Below, one piece after another: positions 13,501-25,700 of a stretch of 64,000 nt of DNA; the first letter of the stretch is position 1; every line of letters begins with the position of its first letter. The notes below the pieces were generated by a model. It had not been told where the DNA came from. It did not search any database and saw only the letters and a program-made list of their open reading frames with translations. A program made the position numbers and the translations under genes. Where the stretch lies: the NCBI GenBank assembly GCA_904066235.2, contig CAJFCV020000002.1:7688001-7752000 (forward strand). The letters are read 5' to 3'. Origin of the DNA: Bursaphelenchus xylophilus. Lineage: Eukaryota > Nematoda > Chromadorea > Rhabditida > Aphelenchoididae.

Positions 13501-15270
13501 AGAACATCGCCTTGCAAATTACCATTAGTCTTATCAGTAATCTGTTTCCTTTTGGTCGGAACCTTTGATAAATGCCCTGAGGCTATTAGATTTTATGTTC
13601 CACGCCCCATCTGGGAATAATTTCTTTTATTGAGGGGAAATGTTTACAAAAAAGGGTAGAGATGGGTTACAATGGGAAAAAGTTACTGGTGTTGGTAACC
13701 TTGTAAAGTAAACAGCCACCTTTTTGATGACACGGGTCAGTGAAGGGGTGTTTGGATGATTTTTTATGTTTAAGTGTACTATATTTTGATGTAACAGTAA
13801 AACTTTTTTAAATCCAAGTTTATTTACAGTAATCTTAGAGTTAATTTAGATGCCCCATATATGATAGTCTTCCTCTCTTTTAACGACTTTATTCAACCTT
13901 AATCAGCGTTTTATTGACAATTTCCAAAAATATCGGTGTCGTTGCACAATATACAATTAGAAGATTCTATTTATTTTGAAATTCCGATAAGAGTAATTGT
14001 AAATAAATTTTATGGCATTCAACATTTTATTCGAGAGAAATTTCTCGGAAAACAGTTTTCTATCATTATTTTTATTTTTTTTCAAAAAATTTCCGTGATC
14101 CCCTTTTTTATCAACTCAAATTTATTTTTGAGCCCGTAATTTTACCCTTGCGTCTCTCTGTTAGCCTACAACCGCTTATTTATAGCGGATTTCGAGTAAT
14201 TTTACTCTCAGATTGCACCTTTCCATTTTTTTTATTTTTTTTCTTTTGCAAATATTTGAGTAAAAGTAGCGATTTAAAAATACAATCGAATTTTTAACTG
14301 GGAATGAGTCCTCGCAAAAGATGACGTCATTCGAATCCATTGTAATCGCCCCCATTTCGAGTATAATCTTATTTTTATGGAGTTTTATGCCTGTTCAACA
14401 ACATTAAAAATAGGTTTTATTATATTCTGGATGTATTCTGCTTATCAAAATGCTCGAATAAATGGCTCTTGGGTCGTGTGGAAGGTAATGGAAATTAAAC
14501 TTTATATTTTTATGGCTGATAATGTAACTGTAAGGGTCGTGACGTCATAAAGAAGAGATCTTGTCATCACAATTTTTGAGAGTGTTTAAAATTGAGTTTG
14601 TGATTGAAAAGGAGTTCTTTTTACAGTGGGTAAATGTCAGCGGGAAATTTTTTTTGCTTGGTAGGCTGTCAAAGCAAAAAATATTCGAAATTCTTTTGTG
14701 GACGGTAGAACTGATATAACATTTTTTTATACACAGAAATATTTTTCAGATCATCTGAATTCTCTTTTGTAAATATTTATTCAAAAAATTTTGCAAAAAT
14801 GCGATGAATATCACGCATTTTGCAAAAAATGTTTACCCTTTGAATTTCCACTTTACGGTCACCATGTTTTGTAAATCCCTCGAGGCATCCTGATTGAATT
14901 TGATCATTTGATTTCCTCAAATTTTAGGGAGGGTTCCGGTTTCTTTTCTATTTCAATAATATACCATTAAGTATAAGCGTATTTCTGCCATAACTTGTAA
15001 GCAGGGCCTTGATGATGATTTTGTTTTTTAAATGATGATTTTCTTGGGTTTGAATTTGATGACTTTTAAAAATGTCTGGAAATTTAATTGTTTTTCTCAA
15101 TTCAACGTCTTATTTCAATTTTCAAACACGTGTTAGTCACGCGACGAATCTAAAACATGATTTCATGGGAATCCAAAGCCTCGAATTTACTCATTAATCC
15201 CTGTTTTTTAAAACTTTTTAAAAATATTAATTTTGATCAAACTTGAGAAAATTGGGATTAAAATCATCTA
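10523..15270. other. Intergenic AT-rich DNA
   Basis: No supported gene. Short frames on both strands (for example minus 10593-10844 and minus 11457-11693) lack domains and partner exons. Homopolymer A and T runs are frequent, as elsewhere in the spacers. I saw no tRNA or rRNA. Confidence 0.6.
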
Positions 15271-16167
15271 CAGGGTGGGCCACTCGAAACTGACAAGTTG
15301 TTTCTTTGAATTTCTCCGCGGAGGCTCTGCCGATTTTTCTAAAATTTAGATTTTTCTGGAGCTGAGACCCGCCATTTTCAACCGACTGAATTTCAAAAAA
15401 ACATATTTTGAATTAACCTTTCCATGCCTTTTCAAAGTTTTGAAAAATTATTTTCGGGCCGAAACCGCTAAAACTTATAAAATTTTTGGAATGATTTTCA
15501 ATTGACTTTCTCGGACTTGGAAAATTTTTGATTTTTCTTAGGGAAATCGTGGACCTTAAACTTGTTTAAAGCAAATTGAAAGCCACCAGAGGGTTGTTTG
15601 TATTACCATTAGGGCACGAACGCTCAAAAAAAAAAAAAAAAAAAAAATCAAACAAAGATTGAAAAATTCGACGTCAATCGTTATCGAGTCAGGCTTGGGG
15701 CATCTTGAAGCTCAGATACGTAATTAAAATTACGTATCCACGATACGTAATTTTAACTGCTCATGACTCTCAAAGCCACTACAAGGTTGTGATGCGAGAG
15801 GAGGTGGGCATAATAACTCAGATAGAAACATTATAATCAGATTGTTAAATAAAATTGTTTTTGGAACAATATTTGATAACTATCTGAGGTAAAACAAAGA
15901 AAATTTCACCCAAGAACTCGGAAAAATGACCAATTTTTCAAAATTATTCCAAAAATTTTCCAAGTTTTAGCGGTTTCGGCCTGAAAAGAATTTTTCAAAA
16001 CTTTGAGAAGGCATGGAAAGGTCAATTCAAAATATATTTTCTTGAAAGTAAGTCGGTTGAAAATGGCGGGTCTCAGCTCCAGAAAAATCTAAATTTTGGA
16101 AAAATCGGCGGAGTCTCCGCGGAGAAATTCAAAGAAACAACTTGTCAGTTTCGAGTGGCCCACCCTG
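15271..16167. mobile_element. Palindromic MITE with long TIRs and TA target duplication
   Basis: An 897-bp element whose two ends are inverted copies beginning CAGGGTGGGCCACTCGAAAC. It is flanked by TA on both sides (15269-15270 and 16168-16169). The arms match for about 240-270 bp (15271 to about 15530, against about 15900 to 16167) with scattered substitutions. The roughly 370-bp centre has no coding potential and contains an A run at about 15628-15649 and a perfect 24-nt palindrome at 15715-15738. A TA duplication with CAGGG ends fits a non-autonomous element mobilised by a Tc1/mariner transposase; that assignment is inferred. It lies about 0.6 kb upstream of the ATPase start codon. Confidence 0.88.
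15715..15738. repeat. Perfect 24-nt palindrome inside the MITE
   Basis: GATACGTAATT is followed by two bases and then its exact reverse complement. A partial third copy (GATACGTAATTTTAAC) follows at about 15742. It sits in the loop between the MITE arms. Confidence 0.85.
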
Positions 16168-16779
16168 TAATGGATAGGATTTATAGATTGCGCTTTGCAG
16201 AGAGGGCAGATTTTAAGATCTAAAAAGGACAAAAAAGTTTGAATTCTTTAGCAAATTTGGGACGACAGATTTGAATTCTAATTGTCTTTACAACAGAAAA
16301 ATAAATGCCCAAAAATGCCTGACCGATTACGTACCATAAGTAGATATAATAATATTATCTTCGTTTTCTGCTTTCTCAAATACCTGCAAGTTACATAAAA
16401 AAATTTTCATAAATTATTTTGTTACATAGATGGATCAGGGATTCCAAATTTGAAGAAAACTTCGATGTCCAGACTGGACTACTCCCTTATTTAGTGCAAT
16501 AAAAGGTCATTCCCTCCATCGTATATGATTTATTCTAACCCTGATTTTCCGCCAATCCCCTTATCACCGTTTCGTCTGATCATTCAGACCAGTAAATTCT
16601 CCTTCAATTTAGAATTTCCTCAACCTTTCATGCCTCTGATTTTCGGCCGTTTACAATTTCAATTTTTGGTCACCCATTTCTTTTCCGGTTTTTCAAATAC
16701 AGTTTAAAGAGGTCCTTTCCCTCATTTCAGATACGTGTTCCGACTATTTCCAATGATCGCTAAATAGTGAGAACTTGAA

Positions 16780-19700
16780 ATGGAAAAAGACAGTAGTTTT
16801 TGGAAGCGGAGTGGCGGCAAAATCAATGGTAAGTACTGTAACTTACAACAATTTTATTCACTTTCTGTCAGCTTTTGGTTTTATTCATGGTTCTTCTCCA
16901 TTTCTTTGTGGTTTTTGGTGGTTCTAGTCGGGCTTTTGTAATGTTTTTGACGGAAATTTTGTTTGACAGCCTCGAATACAAAAGGAAACTTATCTAAAGA
17001 TCAAGGAAAATTAATTTAAACATGTTATTTGGGGCTCGGAAGTCCAGTCTTTTGATGAATTATTCGGTTAATTGAGCGCCTGACTGACTATTATCCGTTT
17101 GCAGACTCAAAATGCTATAGGATAAGGTTGTTTGGGGAATTGTCATGAGGTTTCGATCATCATTGAAGTTGTTTTGAGGGACTGAATGTTAGGAATTTAT
17201 CTTTTAGGCATCAAAAAATTTTTTTGCAATTGGAGATAAGGTATTGTAGAACATGAAGAGAGGCGGTCAGAGAAAAATCTGAATTTCGCGCAGCAAAAAT
17301 AAATATTTTTGGAAATTTTTTACTGTAATTTTGCAAAGGAATGCCAATTTTTCGCGTAAAAAATTGCAGATTTTTTTTTCATTTGGCAGCTTGAAGAGCC
17401 AAATTCTAAAAATCCGGCAAATGTCTATGGAATTGGCAATGTATATTTTTACCACGTTTCATCCAGATCTAACCCGCCATTACCAAAACTTTTTGCGATT
17501 TTTCTTCCCCCACAACACCTCTCCATTTCATTACTCATAAAAACAGTAACTTTACATCTATATTTTCCCCTCCCCGGAACCCCTGAGGCGCGTTGTCTGA
17601 GCTCTCATTTTCCCCCAAAATCAGCGGTTTGAATCCATTTTTTGTCGCTTTTGGTTTGAAAATATTTGAAATCGAAAAATAAAAACGATTGACGGCAAAG
17701 ATACGACGCTCGGAAAGGTGAAATATAACTCTTGATGGGGTCAGGGGAAGAAACTTTTCGTGCTTCCGATGGTTATCATTACTTTGGCGGCCGTTTCACC
17801 GTTCTGTGGTTCTCTCTCCTCTTTTTTCGGGCTCAAGATCTTCTTAATTAGACGGTCAAGACGGAAAGTTTAAACCAATGATTTTCACTGTTCCATAATT
17901 TACCATTTTTTATATTTTTTATATCAAATTTGGAGATGTATAATATAACCATGTGTAGATCTTCGTATTTTGGACTCGCTCGGCTTGACTACTCGCTAAA
18001 TAAGGAATGTTTTTCGATCTTTAGTATCTCGACGTAACCAAGAATCCGTTTGAAAAGAGCTCTTTTCTCAGATCACCTAAAGCAATATAAGAAAAAATAC
18101 TTATAAATACAAACAATGTTTGTCATTGAAATCCGAGAGTAATGTTGAGGACATTCCCCGATCATAATTTTTCTATCAAAGAACTACTTTTACTACTTAT
18201 TACTGCTTGTTTTTCCATTTTTTTCGAAAAAAGTCTATTTTTTAGTTCCGGAGGGGATATTACTTTTTCTGATGATTTGCATTCTTAACAACATCCTTAT
18301 TGTTCCAGGCGTCTTCTGGAAATATTTGGATCAGCGACGGAAGGGAGCACGGCTACAAAACGTCTTCAGAAGCCTTCATTCCATCGTTCGGATGCCGTTG
18401 AAAAAGCGAAAAAATGATCTCAACAGAGGCGATTCAGAGGAGAAATGTGATGTCATACGAGGGAATGGACTGCTCAAGGTGGGAAACTGTCAAAAAATCT
18501 TTTTTTATAGTAATTTTTCTTACACTTGGCCTCAAAAAATTTTTTTGGAGGCTAAAATAATGTAAAACCCAAAGAATTTTGAGGTTTTTCACACTTAATC
18601 GTACCGTATTAAATGTGTATGTCTTTCAGGAGATTCTCAACTCTTGCCCATACTCGGAGCACTCGATGACTTTAACTCAACTGAATGACGTCTATCCCTT
18701 ATCGCGAATCAATTGTCAGGATGCCCGAAAGAGTCCGGGGATGAATGACGTGAGCCAATTTTTCTTTATCAATCTTGAAGTTTCAGTTTTAATCTACACT
18801 ATAAAATACATACTTTTTTTGACAGTAACCCCATTTTTATAATATGCAAAAAAAGGATGACAAAAAATAAATAAAAAATATCGTATTTTAGGACGAGGTG
18901 ACCTCGTTTCTGATCGAGAATGGACGAAATCTAGTCCAGCCGCCAAAGAAGAAACTCTCCCAGAGGATAATTTTATTCGTTCTACAATTCCTGAACACAT
19001 TCCGACTACTTTTACTGCTCGCAGCACTTGTTTGTTTTCTGATTTTCGTTTTGGATACGACAAGAAGAAGGGAGATGTTGATGGCCATCTTCTTAACGGC
19101 CATTTTGGTCATCATGTGTGTGGCCAGCTATGTTCAGCAAGGCAATATTAGCAGGGTAGGGGTTGATATTCTATAGTTTTTGTGTTCTTTGAGATTTCTA
19201 ATCTTCCAATTGTCAAACAATTCGCTCTAATCAATCTATCCCCCTTTTCAGCAAATCCGCGGCTTCCAAAGTATCATCCCGGGAGAATGCACAGTGCAGA
19301 GACAAGGGCGCGAACTGCGAATCCAGGCAAACGGAGTGGCCAGAGGGGACTTGGTGTGGCTGAGGATAGGAGACAGAGTTCCAGCTGACTGTAGACTTCT
19401 TTACACCGACGATCTTCGCGTCGAGACTTCATGGGTGACTGGAGAAGTAGGTCTTTTATTATCCATGAATTCGATCAATTTCAACATCTTTAATATGTTT
19501 TCTATCAGGTTGAACCTCTCGAATATCACAGTGGCACCGCGGAGAAGAAGCAGAGTGTTTTCGAATCGCAGAACGTCGTGTTTGCCGGCTGCTCGGTGAC
19601 CTCGGGCGAGGGATTGGGATTAGTGATCCGGACGGGGAACAATGCGGTGAGTTTAGGTGTTTTGTGAGGGATACCGCTTGTTTTGCAACCCGATTATCCC

Positions 19701-22700
19701 ATGTTCGATTTAGCCCTTTTTCAAGCCCATAATACTCGGTTTGGGTGGTCAAAACACGAAAACTTTAATGTCTGGCATTCCAAAATAACTCCGTTTTTTG
19801 CTTAAAAACACGCAAAGTTAAGGCCTTGCGGATACTTTTATTCAAGCATCATCCTGTTATGTATCGTTGAACTTAGATCGGATATACAAAGCGATCATTC
19901 CCACCGTCCGGTAGAACAAGATCATTCCTAACATTATGGAAACATTCCAGTAGACCCCGCTCACTTCCGTCTGGAATCCATTGTATTCCAGGTGGGAGGT
20001 GCCATTTGTCCCGGTTGTGCATGTAGTCGAGGCGTTGTCATTGATATCACATCCTGAAATCAGATAACATTTCATGGATAATATGATCTTTGGTCTGTAC
20101 CTAACAAATCATTGCCTCAGCATGAGAATCAAGTCTCTGCTTACCCGGAAATGTTCCTTGGTCGTGATATAAGTTGATCATAAAGCTCTCGAAAGCATAT
20201 CTATACCAAGAGATGTATCTGAGCCAGCTCATCCATCCCGGGACCGTCGCTATGTTAACAAAAAGGCCTCCAAATATGAACAGCGGTAGAGTATACAAGG
20301 GCAAGAGTTGTACTGCCACATCCAATGTTCCCAAGATACAAGCGACCGCGTAGCCAACTGAAGTGGCCGTATTACACATCATGATGCAGATCAAGCAGAA
20401 ATTCAGGAGTTTATCGGCTGTGATGGGCATGACTCCAGTCATAAAGTAGACGATCGTGGAGTAGACGAGGGGAAGGAGAAGATATTGGGGGAGTTCGGCG
20501 ATGTTCTTGGCCAAGAAATAAATCGAAATCCGATAGACATAGGCGTGCGTTTCTCTCATCAAGATGGGCAATTCCTCCGTGAAAACCTGAAAGAAAATAT
20601 TTAACAACATACGAACAACGGCTCTCGTCTGAGAGAATGACAACAATCAAATCATTACCTACCAAAATACAAGGGAATAGAAACATGAAATTCATATCTC
20701 TGACACTGTTGAACATGATCCCATCGTATGTTAGGATAGTCTCTTTTTTGAGCTCGGGTCGGAAGTAGACAATCCCCACGATAATGGCCGTCATCTTAAA
20801 CACAAATCACAAGATCAAAGTCATCAACTTACCGCGGTTTGGACTAGTCGAAGTTTGAGGATAAATGGATCCCGAAGGAGACAAAGACCGGCCCTCTTGA
20901 CCAAACAAATCAACTGGATGTACCAGGGAGCGGCGTAACTAAAATTAAACGTCGTTATAGCATGATGAAACACTTCAGCTTATTTAAGACTTCTTTCGAC
21001 GACTACAAATGCCCTTACCTCGGTTTACTTCTCACATCATGATTCCCCAGCTTGACTCTTCTCTCGGAAACCGGGCCATTGATTCTGTCTCGATATTTCT
21101 CAGCCAAGGATGACTGCTCATAAGCCTTCGCCACTTCCTCGACTCTTTTCACACACCGTTCCTTCTCTTCTCCTTCTTTTATGGCCAAACATTGGATTGC
21201 ATGTTCTGCGGGATTAGTGTAATCAGCCATCGGGTATCCAATATTGGTAAAGAATTTCGTGACCTTTGTTGAGGGTCCAAAGTAGATAACCTTGCCCATT
21301 CCCATGAAACACACCCTGAAATTTTTTGACATTAAACCGGAGCCTTCGTTTCCGATCCTACTTATGGAAGAGCTCAAAGATCTGACTGGACGGTTGGTGG
21401 ATAGTAATGACAATAGTTTTCCCTTCATCAGCCATCTTTTTTAAAGCCAGGATCACCTGTTTGGCCATGAAAGCGTCCAATCCGGAGGTGGGCTCATCGC
21501 AGAACATAATGGCCGGGTCTGTTATTAATTCGGAGGCAAAGGCAAGACGCTTTTTCTCCCCCAATGATATTGATTTCTGGAACCGCTGACCAATCAGCGC
21601 GTCCTTGCAGTTGGTGAGACCCATCTAAAACAATATCAACGTTATCCGAATGGATTACATACACGTCATTGGGTGCCATTGCATGTAAATGACCTAAACT
21701 TTAGAGATGAAACATTAATCTTACTTTCTCGATGAGTTCCTCGACTCTCCGCATCTTTTGTTCATTCGAATACTTGGATCCCATCCTCAATTTGGCCGAG
21801 AAAATTAAATGTTCTTTGACAGTCAGATTCCCCACAAACAGGTCATGTTGTTGTACATAGGCACTCATTCTTTTCAAGTCATATTTAGAGACCCCTTCTC
21901 CATTTATTTCCACTTCTCCAGTTAATTGAAGGTTACTTAGGTTTTGTTGAGTCAACACATTAAGAAGAGTGGTCTTGCCGGCTCCACTGGCACCCATTAT
22001 CGCCAAGATCTCACCTGGTTCAGCCACTCCGGAAACTGAAACAATTGCATAATATTACGCGATAAAGGGATTACGGTAAAAAAATATACTCCCCGCCAAA
22101 AGTTTTGACCCCCCTTCTAACTCGGCCCAAAGTGTACCAATTTGGACCAAATTTGATACGTAGTTTTCTGACAACCTAGTTGTAAAAAATATCATAGCAG
22201 GACAAACCATTTAGCTGTACTTCAAAATCCAGGGAGAATTTTCAAAAATCACCTCAAAAAAACGGGACAAAAGTTTTGACCCCCCTGCAAAAAAATTAAA
22301 TATCGCCAGCGGATGTAACCAGAACCTTTTACAATCGATGCCCCATACCTGAATACAGATTAATAAATGCTTTTTCGTTGAATGCTTCGTTGCATTTGAG
22401 GATGCAACGCGTTAAACTGATTTTGATGTAGAGCTGCCAAAAATGGTAAAAATCTTGTACTGGCGCTTTCCAAAAGTTTCAAATTATGTTCACATCACGT
22501 GATTTTGACGTGTTATAACCTGCATTAATCTTTTCCTTCCGAAAAAAGTCCATGATGGCCTAGCGGTATCGATTCGGCCGATATCCAGTTGTCATGGTCA
22601 GCCTTGGTGAGCCATTTGCTCTTTGACTAAAGGTCTAGATGGGGTCGCTAGGTCCTCAATCTAATCCTGAGACTTGTGTCTACTCTCAAAACAAGAATAA

Positions 22701-25700
22701 ACCCCCGCTGACACGATCCCAAATGGTTTGTAGATGCAACTTTACCGATCTGCACCTTAAAGAAAAACCCGCTTTTTTCAAATGGATTTTTTGCGACCAA
22801 AAACGGTTTTTACTTGATGTGCCAGGTAATTTAGGACGCTACAGCACCCGCCATACTCATTCGAGACGTATGGAACGCCAAATGGGCGGTGGGGATGGCA
22901 TCGTACTCGGGGGTATCTACAGTAACGGCAAACTTAAGATTAAGGTGAATGAAACCCATTCCAAAATGTGTCAAATCGAAACCTTTGTGCATGCTGAGAG
23001 TAAATAGGAGTCTCAGGATTAGATTGAGGACCTAGCGACCCCATCTAGACCTTTAGTCAAAGAGCAAATGGCTCACCAAGGATGACCATGACAACTGGAA
23101 ATCGGCCGAATCGATACCGCTAGGCCATCATGGACTTTTTTCGAAAGGAAAAGATTAATGCAGGTTATAACACGTCAAAATCACATGATGTGAACATAAT
23201 TTGAAACTTTTGGAAAGCGCCAGTACAAGATTTTTACCATTTTGGGCAGCTCTACATCAAAATCAGTTTAACGCGTTGCATCCTCAAATGCAACGAAGAA
23301 TTCAACGAAAAAGCATTTATTAATCTGTATTCAGGTATGGGGCATCGATTGTAAAAGGTTCTGGTTACATCCGCTGGCGATATTTAATTTTTTTGCAGGG
23401 GGGTCAAAACTTTTGTCCCGTTTTTTTGAGGTGATTTTTGAAAATTCTCCCTGGATTTTGAAGTACAGCTAAATGGTTTGTCCTGCTATGATATTTTTTA
23501 CAACTAGGTTGTCAGTAAACTACGTATCAAATTTGGTCCAAATTGGTACACTTTGGGCCGAGTTAGAAGGGGGGTCAAAACTTTTGGCGGGGAGTATATA
23601 TTGCACTTGCCATTATCAAGGACTTGACGGTAATTTGAGGATCTTTTGAAGAGACGACCAGTTTGTTGAGGAACCGAGACCTTCAAATTTCTCCAAACAA
23701 GCACTTTTGGGGTCTATAATAATATAAAAATTTTAATGATTACACTACCCGTGATAATGGAAGAGTTATAAAAGACTTACACTTCCGCCTTCATAAGGTC
23801 CGTCCTTGATCGAAGGAATAATCCTGGAGCTTGATTTAGGACCCTGTTCTGCCACATTCGCCGTTAAAGAATGAAATGTGGTCTGTTCTGTTGGAGGCCC
23901 TGGATTGGCAGGAACAGGTCCTGGGAAGGCTTTGTTCTTATCATCGTCAGGCCTCTGTTTATCTTCAGCTGCTTTTTGAGGCCCTTCGTCTTCTCCGGAC
24001 TTGATTATCAAGTTTTCGTAGTCGGGGCCATCCATTTCTCGGTTCGATCGGCCGGTCGGAAATGAATAGGGATCATGGAATGACGCGCAAATCTCTTCCG
24101 AGCTGTCTTTCACATGATGGAGTATATATTATTCTACTTTATGCAGATTTTTGCTCATCTCATCCTTGATTATTTCCTTTCAGTTGATCGGAAAGTTAGT
24201 CCAAATAACCAGCCAAGAGAAGAGCACCCCCAGCTGGCTGGAGAATGAACACAAGAAGTTTGTGAGGTTCATAACCATCGTGGCACTGTGCATTTCCACC
24301 GTCACTTTCTGTGTGGGACTGGCCATAAAAGGAGATCAGCATCTAATTAATACCTTCATCAATGGATTCCTAATTGTAGTTGTGGCCAGTGTCCCTCAAG
24401 GTGAGTAGAACAGCAATTTCTCTCTTCTTTTCAGGGCATCTGTAGCCCTACCATAATATTAAAATAAAAATAAAATTCATTTAATGTCAATGTAGACCTA
24501 TTATAATATTATGTATAATTCTAGGTCTTCCGGTGACTCTGACCTCTCAATTGATCATCGTTGCTCGTCGATTGACTAAGATTGGCATGTTCCTTAAAAG
24601 GGTTGATGTGGCTGATACCCTCGGGCTAACTTCTGTACTGCTAACGGATAAAAGTGGGATATTGACCTCAAATCAGATGAAAGTGGTGGATCTATGGTTT
24701 GAAGAGGAGTTGTTCGGTGTGAGTGACCTCAATTCATCCAAAGACACCGATTCCAAAAAGCTGATGAACAATCAATGCTTTAAAAGAGTCTTGGAAGTGA
24801 TCAGCGTGTGTGATCGGGCTCAGATCCGGTCGCCTAAAAGAAGGAAAATTAAACAGGATCAGGAATGCATGACACCAAAATGGTCAACAAACAGCAAGCC
24901 TGTAAGTCTTACAATGCGTGTTGTAAGTAATTAGCAGGTCTGTGTCCCTCTTCATCACACAACTTCTCTTCGACAAAAAAGTATGGTCGGAAAAGCGACC
25001 GATGTGGCTTTGGTCAAGTTTGTGGAGCAGATCATCCCAGTTCATGATCTCCGAGAAGGTTTTGATATTGTCTACGAGCTCCCATTCTCTGCTCAAAGGA
25101 GATTCCAGTTGGTGATTGCCAGAGAAAAGAAGATCTACGACAGCGACAATGAAAGTGACACCAGCAGCGACAGCGGAAATCAGATGGCCAGGTTCGTTTT
25201 GATGGTCAAAGGAGCGCCCGAGGAATTGATTAGGAATTGCAGTACGGTCAGGACAAAGAAGGACACTGAGACTCTGGATGGGGAGAAGATCTTGGAGTTT
25301 GAGGTAAGAGATCGACAAGGAAAAAAATTGCGAACTTCCCTTAGAAGGAGAGACTTGACTCGATGTGGGGAAACAGTTGACACTTCTCGCAATCTTGTGC
25401 TATTTGCGGAGATTTCTGCTCGCCCAGATAATTTCCCTATTCTTGTATTGTTTCTTATTTAGTTTTCTTTCTTGCAGGACATCTACAGCCGCTTAGCGTC
25501 AGGTGGCAAGAGCTGCATTGCCTTTGCTGAATTGGAATTCCAAGATTTCTGGGATGCCAACTTTATCGATCGCCATTCCGGAACTCCCTTGTATCCAGAG
25601 AATGGCTGGTGTTTCCTCGGAATGGCCGCAATCTTCGATAAACCTCTACCTGAAGTTCGAGTTGCTGTAAATCGAGCCAAAGAAGCTGGGATCAAGTTGT

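Noticed and set aside
20101..20144. In-frame continuation of the ABCG exon to a stop at 20101, giving a shortened protein
   Set aside because: The donor at 20144 (CCGG|GTAAGC) joins in phase to an exon that encodes the expected last loop and membrane segment of ABCG proteins.
22560..22580. A-box-like TGGCCTAGCGG suggesting a tRNA gene
   Set aside because: It lies in the arms of the Tc1/mariner element, occurs in both arms, and has no B box or cloverleaf.
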